Shown here: piece after piece, positions 10,882-18,242 of the stretch
Numbering within the stretch: position 1 is the first letter of the stretch
How the letters are laid out: every line of letters starts with the position of its first letter
Source: DASYAE01 sp036501535
Lineage (GTDB): Bacteria > Actinomycetota > Actinomycetes > Streptomycetales > Catenulisporaceae
Direction of reading: 5' to 3'
NCBI GenBank assembly: GCA_036501535.1
Contig: DASYAE010000008.1
Span: forward strand, 1 to 42,604
Length of the DNA: 42,604 bases
Notes under the pieces: model-generated
What the model saw: the letters and a program-made list of their open reading frames with translations, nothing else
Database searches by the model: none
Told to the model about the DNA's origin: nothing
Made by a program: the position numbers and the translations under genes

Positions 10882-12225
10882 GTGACCCACGCGACAGCGC
10901 AGGAGGCGCGGGGCTCCGGCCCCGAGCCGCGGCCGGCGGCCTACTCCGAGTCGGGCGGCGGCGTAGGCGTCCCCGAGGCGCCGCCCACGCAGAGTCCGGG
11001 GCCGGCGCCCGGGCCGGGCGGCGGCGAGCCGCTGTGGCGCAACCGGAACTACGCGGGCTGGTGGATCAGCTCCCTGGTCTCCTCGCTCGGCAGCGCCATG
11101 TCCCAGCTGGCCTATCCGCTGCTGATGCTCTTCGCCAGCGGCTCGGTGGCCCGGGCCGGCATGGTCGGCGCCTTCCTGAACATCGGCGGGCTGTCCACGG
11201 GACTGGCCGGCGGCGTGCTGGCGGACCGGTTCAACCGCCGCGCCCTGATCATCTCGTGCGACCTGATCCAGGCGGTCGCCGTGGCGAGCGTCGTCGTCGC
11301 CGTGGCTTACGGCAACATCAACCTCGTCCACATCTGCGGCGTGGCGCTGATCCAGGGCATGTCCAACGGGATCAGCGGCGCCTCGATGACCCCGGTGCTC
11401 AAGCGGATCGTGCGCGAGGAGCAGTTCCCGGCGCTGTCCGCCTCGAAGCAGGGCCGGGACATGATCGCCCGGCTGGCCGGGCCGTCCCTCGGCGGCGCGC
11501 TGTTCAGCATGGCCCGCTGGCTGCCGTTCCTCGGCGACTCGATCTCGTTCGTGATCAGCGCGGCCGGGGTGGCCGCGATCCGCCGGCCGCTCGGGCCGGA
11601 CCTGGCCGACAAGGAGGCGCACGTCTCCGCGCTCGGCAGCGTGAAAGAGGGTTTCGAGTACATCCGCACCAGCGCCTACCTGCGTTTCATCGTGCTGTGG
11701 ACGGCGCTGATCAGTGCCCTGTTCGGCGGCGTGGTGCTGCTCGCGATCGCGCTGATCAAGCAGCGCGGCGGCGGCCCGACCACGATCGGCGTGATCACCG
11801 CGAGCGCGGCGATCGGCGGCCTGGTAGGCGCGCTGGCCGCCCCGCTGCTGATCCGCCGGCTCGGCACGAAGCGGCTGGTCGTCGCGGCCTCGTGGGCCAT
11901 GGTGGCGGTGATCGGCGCGATGGCGGCCGTGCCGAGCCCGTGGGAGCTGGGCCTGCTCGGCGGCCTCGCGGTGGCCCTCGTGGTGCCGTTGAACGTCGCG
12001 CTGGACGCCTACCAACTGAAGATCGTGCCCGACGGGATGCTCGGCCGGGTCGCCGCGGCGATGAATTTCGGCTCCTCCTGCCTGCTGTGGACCGCCCCTC
12101 TGAGTGCCGGTTTCCTCGCCGACGGGTTCGGCGCCCCCACCGCGATGCTGGTGCTGGCCGGATTCCTGGCCGCGCTGGCGGCGTGGTCGAGCTGGTCCCG
12201 CGCGGTGCGCGGCATCGAGGACTGA
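10882..12225 (+). CDS. MFS transporter, EntS/MFS_3-type exporter
   Basis: 447 aa from the chosen GTG, which has the ribosome binding site GGAAGGGA. An in-frame GTG at 10813 would add 23 residues but lies upstream of the only decent -10 (TATCCT, 10818-10823). After a Gly/Pro-rich cytosolic head, WRNRNYAGWWISSLVSSLGSA starts the first of about 10-12 membrane segments. GGVLADRFNRR is the loop 2-3 MFS signature, and ISCDLIQA and the other helices follow the MFS_3 family. Such proteins export siderophores, drugs or metabolites; the substrate is unknown. It separates pyrF from sIHF, genes that are neighbours in Streptomyces. Confidence 0.85.
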   Translation: MTHATAQEARGSGPEPRPAAYSESGGGVGVPEAPPTQSPGPAPGPGGGEPLWRNRNYAGWWISSLVSSLGSAMSQLAYPLLMLFASGSVARAGMVGAFLNIGGLSTGLAGGVLADRFNRRALIISCDLIQAVAVASVVVAVAYGNINLVHICGVALIQGMSNGISGASMTPVLKRIVREEQFPALSASKQGRDMIARLAGPSLGGALFSMARWLPFLGDSISFVISAAGVAAIRRPLGPDLADKEAHVSALGSVKEGFEYIRTSAYLRFIVLWTALISALFGGVVLLAIALIKQRGGGPTTIGVITASAAIGGLVGALAAPLLIRRLGTKRLVVAASWAMVAVIGAMAAVPSPWELGLLGGLAVALVVPLNVALDAYQLKIVPDGMLGRVAAAMNFGSSCLLWTAPLSAGFLADGFGAPTAMLVLAGFLAALAAWSSWSRAVRGIED

Positions 12226-12247
12226 GCTGAACGCCAGGTAGCTGATT

Positions 12248-12280
12248 AATGTATTGTCAGTAAGTCGTAGACAGTACATT
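12248..12280. repeat. 33-bp inverted repeat in AT-rich island
   Basis: The arms AATGTATTGTC (12248-12258) and GACAGTACATT (12270-12280) pair over 11 positions with one G-T wobble, around an 11-base centre. The two-turn spacing resembles a dimeric regulator's operator, but it could also act as a weak terminator after the MFS gene. Confidence 0.6.
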
Positions 12281-12538
12281 GCCTTTGGCTCCGAGCTGCA
12301 GGTTCAGTGAAGTTTAAGTATTATGAGAACGTATTAAGTCAATAGTGGATCAACAATCATCGGTTCATGCTATGACAGGACACTGTGTAGCCGGTCGGCC
12401 GGTCCGGGGGGCCGCCGCGGGGGCGGCGGGGGCGCGCGCCGCGGGTCACTCGCGGCGGTGATTGCGGCCATCGCGTATACGCGCAACCGAGAACTCCGGT
12501 ACGCTCCGGTTTCATCGCAGCCCAGCGGGGGTGTCACC

Positions 12539-12567
12539 TTGCCACCCGCACGGGAAGCGACTAGGTT
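12539..12567 (+). promoter_or_regulatory. Predicted sIHF promoter
   Basis: A -35 TTGCCA (12539-12544) and a -10 TAGGTT (12562-12567) are spaced by exactly 17 bp, fitting a housekeeping sigma factor. The predicted start near 12574 leaves a leader of about 90 nt to the GTG at 12665. Confidence 0.6.
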
Positions 12568-12664
12568 CCGGCAACGGACAACCGAGCCGACCGGCCGTGC
12601 GAAAGCCGTACGGGCGGCCCGGCTCAACCCACCGATCCGCATCGATGTCATGAGGTGAATAGGC

Positions 12665-12982
12665 GTGGCTCTTCCGCAGCTCACTCCCGAACAGCGCGCG
12701 GCCGCCCTGGAGAAGGCCGCTGCGGCCCGGCGTGAGCGTGCCGAGATCAAGAACCGGCTCAAGCACTCCGGCACCACTCTCTCCGAGGTCGTCCACGAGG
12801 GTCAGAAGAACGACGTCATCGGCAAGATGAGGGTCTCGGCACTGCTCGAGTCCCTGCCGGGCGTCGGCAAGGTCCGGGCGAAGCAGATCATGGAGCGCCT
12901 GTCGATCTCCGAGACCCGCCGGGTCCGGGGTCTCGGTGCCAACCAGATCGCGGCGCTCGAGCGCGAGTTCGGCGCCAAGTAG
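12665..12982 (+). CDS. ihf: Actinobacterial integration host factor sIHF/mIHF
   Basis: 105 aa nucleoid-associated protein. The N-terminal helix rich in Ala/Arg is followed by the conserved core (LPGVGKVRAKQIMERLSISETRRVRGLG), a helix-two-turn-helix fold that binds DNA without sequence specificity. In Streptomyces it compacts the nucleoid and affects sporulation and antibiotic production. The GTG start has GAGGTG 7 nt upstream. It sits before gmk, as in Streptomyces (SCO1480-SCO1479). Confidence 0.94.
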   Translation: MALPQLTPEQRAAALEKAAAARRERAEIKNRLKHSGTTLSEVVHEGQKNDVIGKMRVSALLESLPGVGKVRAKQIMERLSISETRRVRGLGANQIAALEREFGAK

Positions 12983-13003
12983 GCCGATCCGGCCTGCTCC
13001 GCC

Positions 13004-13027
13004 CCGGTCCGCACGGGCCGGGACCGG
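13004..13027. terminator. Weak hairpin after sIHF
   Basis: Seven-base arms CCGGTCC (13004-13010) and GGACCGG (13021-13027) around a 10-nt loop lie about 20 bases after the sIHF stop. This is a plausible partial terminator; gmk follows 0.2 kb downstream with its own -10. Confidence 0.4.
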
Positions 13028-13207
13028 CGCGGCCGACCGCTCCGCCGCGGCGCCGTCGCCGCCGCGCCGGGACGGCCCGACGGGTGAAAAGCCGGGCCGG
13101 ATCCCGGCGCGACGGCCGGCCCGCGTGGCGCGGCCCGCCGGCGGTCCGGAGCGCGTCCTGCCGGACGCGTGACGGCCGCTTCGCGGACAGCACCGCCGCG
13201 GTGCGTG

Positions 13208-13213
13208 TAGCCT
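13208..13213 (+). promoter_or_regulatory. -10 element for leaderless gmk
   Basis: TAGCCT fits TAnnnT and ends 8 nt before the GTG at 13222. With no ribosome binding site visible, the gmk message probably begins at or next to its start codon. No clear -35 is seen. Confidence 0.5.
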
Positions 13214-13221
13214 CGGTGTGC

Positions 13222-13839
13222 GTGAGATCCTCGCACGCCGGAACCGCCGCGGCGGACCCGAACATCCCGCCGGCCACGGCCGAGCGGCGCACCGGCCGCC
13301 TGGTGGTGCTCTCCGGCCCCTCGGGGGTCGGGAAGAGCACCGTGGTCAGCCACCTCCGGGGCCGCCACCCCGAGGTGTGGCACTCGGTCTCGGCGACGAC
13401 CCGCCGCCCGCGGCCCGGCGAGATCCATGCGCTGCACTACCTGTTCACCGACGACGCCGGCTTCGACAAGCTGGTCGCGTCGGGCGAGCTGCTGGAGTGG
13501 GCGCGGTTCGCCGGCAACCGATACGGCACCCCCCGCCAGCCCGTGCTGGACCGGCTGGCCGCGGGCACGCCCACGCTGCTGGAGATCGACCTGCAGGGCG
13601 CCCGCCAGGTGCGCACCGCGATGCCCGAGGCGCTGCAGGTGTTCCTCGCCCCGCCGAGCTGGGACGAGCTGGTGCGCCGGCTGACCGGGCGGGGCACCGA
13701 GCCGCCCGAGGTGATCGAGCGCCGGCTGGCCGCCGCGCGGGTCGAGCTGGCCGCCGAATCCGAGTTCGACCTCACCCTGGTGAACACCTCGGTCGAGGAC
13801 GTGGCCCGCGAACTGTTAACCTTGATGGGCCTGTCCTGA
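13222..13839 (+). CDS. gmk: Guanylate kinase
   Basis: 205 aa from the GTG at 13222, normal for the family; GTGs at 13201 and 13216 are alternatives. The P-loop SGPSGVGKST lies at about 31-40, followed by HSVSATTRRPRPGE (GMP binding) and LLEIDLQGARQV. It phosphorylates GMP to GDP. A rare TTA leucine codon sits near the 3' end (13816-13818), which is unexpected in an essential gene of a bldA-type organism. The order gmk-rpoZ-coaBC is conserved in actinobacteria. Confidence 0.94.
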   Translation: MRSSHAGTAAADPNIPPATAERRTGRLVVLSGPSGVGKSTVVSHLRGRHPEVWHSVSATTRRPRPGEIHALHYLFTDDAGFDKLVASGELLEWARFAGNRYGTPRQPVLDRLAAGTPTLLEIDLQGARQVRTAMPEALQVFLAPPSWDELVRRLTGRGTEPPEVIERRLAAARVELAAESEFDLTLVNTSVEDVARELLTLMGLS

Positions 13840-13903
13840 GCCGGATCCCCCGTGGTCCCCGGCCCGGTCGGCGCCCCCGACTCCCGACCCGAAGGTCTGC
13901 TCC

Positions 13904-14173
13904 GTGTCAGTGACCGAGCCCGAAGGCATCATCAACCCGCCGATCGACGAGCTGCTCGAGGCGACCGACTCGAAGTACAGCCTGGTGATCTACGCGGCCA
14001 AGCGCGCCCGCCAGATCAACGCCTACTACTCGCAGCTCGGCGAGGGCCTGCTGGAGTACGTCGGCCCGCTGGTCGACACGCACGTGCACGAGAAGCCGCT
14101 GTCGATCGCGCTGCGCGAGATCAACGCCGGCCTGCTGTCCGCGGAGCCGTTCGAGCCGCCGCCGACCGCCTGA
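13904..14173 (+). CDS. rpoZ: RNA polymerase omega subunit
   Basis: 89 aa. GIINPPIDELLEATDSKYSLVIYAAKRARQIN is the classic omega helix region that clamps the beta' C-terminus. A short C-terminal tail follows, as in other actinobacteria. The GTG start has GAAGG about 9 nt upstream. It lies between gmk and coaBC, the usual place. Confidence 0.95.
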   Translation: MSVTEPEGIINPPIDELLEATDSKYSLVIYAAKRARQINAYYSQLGEGLLEYVGPLVDTHVHEKPLSIALREINAGLLSAEPFEPPPTA

Positions 14174-14201
14174 CCCGTCCGGCGTCAGCCCCCGGAGACC
14201 C

Positions 14202-15503
14202 ATGTCCACCGACCCCGACGACTCTGCCGGCCCCGACCTGGCTGCCCCCGGGCAGGCTGCCCGGGGCCCGCGCGTCGTCCTCGGGGTCGGTGGGGGCATC
14301 GCCGCCTACAAAGCCTGCGAGCTGTTGCGCCGGTTCACCGAGTCCGGGCACGACGTGCAGGTGGTGCCCACCGCCTCGGCGCTCAACTTCGTCGGCGCTC
14401 CGACCTGGGAGGCGCTGTCCGGGCATCCGGTCAGCGCGCAGGTCTGGGAGCGGGTGTACGAGGTGCCGCACGTGCGCTTCGGCCAGCAGGCCGACCTGGT
14501 CGTGATCGCCCCGGCCACCGCGGACCTGCTGGCGAAGGCGGCCCACGGGCTCGCCGACGACCTGCTGACCAACACCCTGCTGACCGCGCGCTGCCCGGTG
14601 GTCTTCGCCCCGGCCATGCACACCGAGATGTGGCAGCACCCGGCCACCCGGGAGAACGTGGCGACGCTGCGCCGGCGCGGCGCCACCGTGCTCGACCCGG
14701 CGGTCGGCCGGCTCACCGGGGCGGACAGCGGGCCCGGCCGGCTGCCCGAGCCGGAGCAGGTCTTCGAGGCCGCGGTCGCGGTGCTGCGCCGGGGCGGGCC
14801 GGTCCCGCAGGACCTCGCCGGGCTGCGCGTGGTGGTCACCGCCGGCGGCACCCGCGAGCCGCTCGACCCGGTGCGCTTCCTCGGCAACCGCTCCTCCGGC
14901 CGGCAGGGCTACGCGCTGGCCGCCGCGGCGGTCGCCCGCGGGGCCAAGGTGACCCTGATCGCGGCCAACGTCGCGCTGCCCGACCCGCCCGGAACCGAGG
15001 TGCTGCGCGTCGGCACCGCGCGGGAGCTGCAGGCGGCGGTGCTCCCGGCGGCGGCTGCGGCGGACGTGGTGGTGATGGCGGCCGCGGTGGCCGACTTCCG
15101 GCCCGCCGACTACGCCGAGCGGAAGATCAAGAAGACCGACGACGGCACGGCGCCGACGCTGGAGCTGGTGCAGAACCCGCACATCCTGCGCGGCCTCGGC
15201 CACGAGCGGCGCACCCCCGGCCAGATCGTCGTGGGCTTCGCCGCGGAGACCGGCGACGCGCAGCACTCGTATCTGGAGCTCGGCCGGCGCAAGGTCGCCA
15301 AGTACGGCGTCGACCTGCTGGTGGTCAACGAGGTCGGGCCGGACCGGGTGTTCGAGCGCGAGGACACCGAGGCGGTCATCGTCGCGGCGGACGGCACCGA
15401 GACCGGCGTCCCGCACGGCAGGAAGCGGAATCTGGCCGACACCCTGTGGGACCGGATCGTGAAGCTGCGCGCCGCGGGGTCCGGGGTCTCGGACTCCGGA
15501 TGA
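14202..15503 (+). CDS. coaBC: Phosphopantothenoylcysteine decarboxylase / synthetase
   Basis: 433 aa bifunctional coenzyme A enzyme. The N-terminal flavoprotein CoaC domain (about 24-200) has GGGIAAYKACELLR, the catalytic His90 in VPHVRF and PAMHTEMW at 137-144 (actinobacterial form of PxMNxxMW). The C-terminal CoaB domain has NRSSGRQGYALA, AAVADFRP and the KIKK lysine motif. In the CoaC lid I read GADSGPGR where the E. coli enzyme has Cys158, so that Cys seems replaced. metK, its usual downstream neighbour in Streptomyces, is missing here. Confidence 0.95.
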   Translation: MSTDPDDSAGPDLAAPGQAARGPRVVLGVGGGIAAYKACELLRRFTESGHDVQVVPTASALNFVGAPTWEALSGHPVSAQVWERVYEVPHVRFGQQADLVVIAPATADLLAKAAHGLADDLLTNTLLTARCPVVFAPAMHTEMWQHPATRENVATLRRRGATVLDPAVGRLTGADSGPGRLPEPEQVFEAAVAVLRRGGPVPQDLAGLRVVVTAGGTREPLDPVRFLGNRSSGRQGYALAAAAVARGAKVTLIAANVALPDPPGTEVLRVGTARELQAAVLPAAAAADVVVMAAAVADFRPADYAERKIKKTDDGTAPTLELVQNPHILRGLGHERRTPGQIVVGFAAETGDAQHSYLELGRRKVAKYGVDLLVVNEVGPDRVFEREDTEAVIVAADGTETGVPHGRKRNLADTLWDRIVKLRAAGSGVSDSG

Positions 15504-15510
15504 GCGCTGC

Positions 15511-16140
15511 TCAGTGGTGGTGCACTGAGTTCCAGAGCGAGAGCACCTGCTGGTCGTGCTCGAAACCCAGCACGCTGACTGCGGCGGTGTCCAGCTTGAA
15601 CAGCCGGCCGTCGGCCGGGGGCAGGCCGAGCCAGCGCGACGCCAGCACCCGCAGCAGGTGGCCGTGCGCCACCAGCACCACGTCGCAGTCCCGGTCCTGC
15701 TGCGCTCCCCGCGGGTCGACCAGCGGCAGGACCCTGCCGATGACCCGGTCGCAGCGCTCGCCGACCTGCGCCGCGGTCTCGCCGGGGAAGCCGCCGGGGC
15801 CGCCCGGGATCACCCCGTCGGTCCACAGCGACCAGCCGGGGCGCTGCTCGTGGATCTGCGCCGTGGTCACGCCCTCGTAGCCGCCGTACTCCCACTCCCA
15901 CAGGTCGGGGTCGGTGCCGTCGAGGTGCAGCCCGGCCAGTTCGGCGGTGCGCACGGCGCGGCCGGCCGGGCTGGACCACGCGTGGCAGATGTGCCGCTCG
16001 GCGAGTTCGGCCAGCAGCGGGGCGGCGGCCTGCGCCTGCTTCTCGCCCTGCGCGGTGAGCGGCACGTCGGTGCGGCCGGTGTGCCGGCCCGCCTTCGACC
16101 ACTCGGTTTCGCCGTGCCGCAGCAACACGATCTCTCCCAT
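15511..16140 (-). CDS. Histidine phosphatase family protein
   Basis: 209 aa. LLRHGETEWS with RHG at 8-10 gives the phosphohistidine site, and the second catalytic His is in VLVAHGHLLRVL near the end. The fold is phosphoglycerate-mutase-like; the substrate is unknown (small phosphorylated metabolites are common). The ATG at 16140 is chosen over longer starts because the -10 TACGGT (minus strand, 16148-16153) lies 7 nt upstream, making a leaderless message. It converges on coaBC with a 7-bp gap. Confidence 0.88.
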   Translation of the reverse strand: MGEIVLLRHGETEWSKAGRHTGRTDVPLTAQGEKQAQAAAPLLAELAERHICHAWSSPAGRAVRTAELAGLHLDGTDPDLWEWEYGGYEGVTTAQIHEQRPGWSLWTDGVIPGGPGGFPGETAAQVGERCDRVIGRVLPLVDPRGAQQDRDCDVVLVAHGHLLRVLASRWLGLPPADGRLFKLDTAAVSVLGFEHDQQVLSLWNSVHHH

Positions 16141-16147
16141 GCCAGTC

Positions 16148-16153
16148 ACCGTA
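16148..16153 (-). promoter_or_regulatory. -10 element for leaderless histidine phosphatase
   Basis: TACGGT on the minus strand ends 7 nt before the ATG at 16140. It lies in the 37-bp gap between two divergent start codons, so the two promoters must be packed back to back. Confidence 0.5.
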
Positions 16154-16177
16154 TCGCGGCCTGGCAGGATAGGCCGG

Positions 16178-16834
16178 GTGGCGCAGACGAACACCGAGAC
16201 CGGGATCGACGACCGGATCTGGCGGGCCTTCGAGTCCGCCGTCGGCTTCATGCCGGAGCACGAGGCGCGGGCGCTCTACGCGGCGGCCCTGGACGGCGCG
16301 GCGCGCGGTCCGCTGGTGGAGATCGGCACGTATCTGGGCCGCTCGACCATCCTGCTTGCCGCGGCGGCCCGGACCCGCGGCCGGAAGCTGGTCACCGTGG
16401 ACCACCATCGCGGCTCCGAGGAGCACCAGCCCGGCTGGGAGTACCACGACCCGGCGCTGGTGGATCCCGAGACCGGCCGGATGGACACGCTGCCCGCGGC
16501 CCGGCGGGCGCTGGCCCGGGCCGGTGTCGAGGACGACGTGATCCTGGTGGTCGGCAAGTCGCCGGAGGTCGCGGCGCTGTGGAGCGCGCCGCTCGGCTTC
16601 GTCTTCATCGACGGAGGCCACACCGACGCGGCGGCGCAGGCGGACTACGCGGGTTGGGCGCCGCTGGTCGTCGCCGGCGGCCTGCTGGCCATCCACGACG
16701 TCTTCCCGGACCCCGCGGACGGCGGCCAGGCGCCGTACCGGATCTATGCGCGGGCCCTGGAATCGGGCGGATTCGCCGAGGACGAGGCGCTGTCCGGGGT
16801 CGGCTCGCTGCGGGTGCTGCGCCGGGCTGATTAA
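16178..16834 (+). CDS. Class I SAM-dependent methyltransferase (Methyltransf_24-like)
   Basis: 218 aa from the GTG at 16178. The glycine-rich loop is VEIGTYLGRSTILLA, followed by KLVTVDHHRGSEEHQPG (acidic residue for SAM ribose) and FVFIDGGHTD, typical of the Methyltransf_24 type of class I fold. The substrate is unknown. It is divergent from the histidine phosphatase with only 37 bp between starts. No clear ribosome binding site is seen, so it too may be leaderless. The N-terminus is the least certain part. Confidence 0.8.
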   Translation: MAQTNTETGIDDRIWRAFESAVGFMPEHEARALYAAALDGAARGPLVEIGTYLGRSTILLAAAARTRGRKLVTVDHHRGSEEHQPGWEYHDPALVDPETGRMDTLPAARRALARAGVEDDVILVVGKSPEVAALWSAPLGFVFIDGGHTDAAAQADYAGWAPLVVAGGLLAIHDVFPDPADGGQAPYRIYARALESGGFAEDEALSGVGSLRVLRRAD

Positions 16835-16949
16835 TAACAGGCCCAAGCTGACTGAATTGGATTAAATTGGATCGGGTTGGGTTGGATCGAGCGGAGGTGT
16901 CGAGTCGGTTCAGAGTTCGGTTTCGGGATCTGAGAACCGTCTCCGACCT

Positions 16950-17864
16950 CTAGTCAACACAGATCACTCCGCCGAGAGCGCCCGTGCGCGCGGCCATCTC
17001 GGGGCCGGGGCCGTCGTCGTCCGGGTCGGGGCGCCAGGTCACGATCGGCACCAGGCCGGGGTCCAGGAACCGGTAGCCGGACATCAGGTCCCGTACGTGT
17101 TCCGGGCTGCGCGGGATCAGCTCGATCTCGTTGCGCGAGAGCGCCGCGTCCATCGCGTTGTTGACCGACTCGCTCTCCACCTCGGTGATGTGCACGACCG
17201 CGGCCATACTGCCGGGCGCTGCGATGCGCAGCAGGTAGTCCAGCGCGCGGCGGGCCCGGCGGTCCGAGGCGATGAAGTCGAGCATGCCGAACAGCAGCAG
17301 GCCGACCGGCTCGGCCGGGTCGATCCGGCCGGCCACCCGCGGGTCGGCCAGGACCCGCTCCGGGTCGCGGAAGTCGCCGTCCACGACCGCCACCGGGGAG
17401 CCGGGCCGGTCGGCCAGCAGCGCCCGGGCGTGCGCCAGCGAGATCGGATCGTCGGCCACGTAGACGACGGAGCGCAGGTCCGCGGCCGCCCACAGCGCCG
17501 CGTGCCCGCCGCTCCCGACGAAGGTGATGCTCTGGCCGAACTGGATGAACTGCCGCAGGCCCGCCTCGGCCAGCGCGACCACGGAGCGGCGGATGAAGGA
17601 CTCCTTCGCGCGGGCCGTCATGACCGTGTCCGGCCGGGCCCTGACCAGCTGGCCGACCGCGTCCCGGTCGACCCGGAAGTTGTCCTTGCCGCCGATCATG
17701 TAGTTGAACATCCGGCCCGGGTGCGGCAGCGAGGTGTCCAGCCGGGGCGGCTGCCAGTCGTGGCCGAGGCTCTGTTCGCCGGCACATGGCCCGTCGGCGT
17801 ACGGCCCGCTCGCGGCGGGCGCGTCGGCGCAGCGCGTGTCTGTGCAGGTTCCCTGTTTGTCCAC
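16950..17864 (-). CDS. SAM-dependent methyltransferase, DUF574 (Methyltransf_19) family
   Basis: 304 aa. HPGRMFNYMIGGKDNFRVDRD is the hallmark of this actinobacterial family, followed by FIQFGQSITFVGSGG, VVYVADDPISLAHARALL and LLLFGMLDFI, which build a degenerate Rossmann methyltransferase. The GTG at 17864 is chosen because GGGGAGGA lies 6 nt upstream. Family members often occur beside XRE/DUF397 regulator genes, as here. The function is unknown; one hypothesis is that it belongs to the same regulatory module. Confidence 0.88.
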   Translation of the reverse strand: MDKQGTCTDTRCADAPAASGPYADGPCAGEQSLGHDWQPPRLDTSLPHPGRMFNYMIGGKDNFRVDRDAVGQLVRARPDTVMTARAKESFIRRSVVALAEAGLRQFIQFGQSITFVGSGGHAALWAAADLRSVVYVADDPISLAHARALLADRPGSPVAVVDGDFRDPERVLADPRVAGRIDPAEPVGLLLFGMLDFIASDRRARRALDYLLRIAAPGSMAAVVHITEVESESVNNAMDAALSRNEIELIPRSPEHVRDLMSGYRFLDPGLVPIVTWRPDPDDDGPGPEMAARTGALGGVICVD

Positions 17865-17941
17865 GTGGTTCCTCCCCGGTGTGCGGCTCGTGCGTTCCCG
17901 CTGACGGGCGCGCCGCGCCTGCGCGCGCGGCACGCCCGGGT

Positions 17942-17969
17942 GTGCCCCCCGGCCGGAGCCGGGGAGCAC
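17942..17969. terminator. Hairpin downstream of the DUF397 gene
   Basis: GTGC, one mismatch, then CCCCGGC (17947-17953) pairs with GCCGGGG (17958-17964) and GCAC around the tetraloop CGGA. It follows the DUF397 stop on the minus strand and precedes the methyltransferase gene. Confidence 0.55.
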
Positions 17970-18002
17970 GATCAGCATCCGAATTCTGATGTCAGGGGCT
18001 GA

Positions 18003-18242
18003 TCAGGCGAGGTCGTCGAACTCGCCGTCCTTGGCGCCCGCGAGCAGGGCGCTGATCTCGGCGCGGGTGTACACCAGCGCGGGGCCCTCGGGGAACCGCG
18101 AGTTGCGCACCGCGACCGAGCCGTTCGGCAGCGCCGCGAACTCGACGCAGGTGCCCTGCGAGTTGCTGTGGCTGCTCTTGCGCCACGCCCGCTCGTCGAC
18201 GAGCGCGGACGGCATGCCGTTGTAAGGGGTGTGGTTGTCCAT
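18003..18242 (-). CDS. DUF397 domain protein
   Basis: 79 aa. WRKSSHSNSQGTCVEFAALPNGSVAVRNSRFPEGPALVYTRAEISALLAGAKDGEFDDL contains the whole DUF397 signature: the WRKSSxSxxxGxCVE start, the VRDS-like strand and a closing ALLxGxKxGEFD helix. DUF397 proteins in Streptomyces partner with WhiJ-type XRE regulators, sometimes described as antitoxin/toxin-like or signalling pairs. The ATG at 18242 has CGGGAG about 9 nt upstream. Its likely partner is the XRE protein at 19883. Confidence 0.9.
   Translation of the reverse strand: MDNHTPYNGMPSALVDERAWRKSSHSNSQGTCVEFAALPNGSVAVRNSRFPEGPALVYTRAEISALLAGAKDGEFDDLA

Larger units (their letters stand above)
12226..12664. other. AT-rich island and sIHF upstream region
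   Basis: 439 bp without a gene. By hand count, 12241-12390 is about 41% GC, in a genome that otherwise looks well above 70%. It contains a 33-bp inverted repeat (12248-12280). A very G-rich block follows (12406-12445), with G-runs of 6, 5, 5 and 3. Then come the perfect palindrome CGCGTATACGCG (12472-12483) and the sIHF promoter (12539-12567). Confidence 0.6.

Noticed and set aside
12370..12777. 135-codon minus-strand frame over the sIHF start
   Set aside because: It overlaps the 5' end of sIHF antisense and has a simple-sequence translation (Pro/Arg runs).
16835..16949. Short TTGGAT repeats after the SAM methyltransferase
   Set aside because: ATTGGAT occurs at 16856-16862 and 16866-16872, with TTGGATC at 16882-16888, but the spacing is irregular and there is no clear hairpin or promoter to attach them to.
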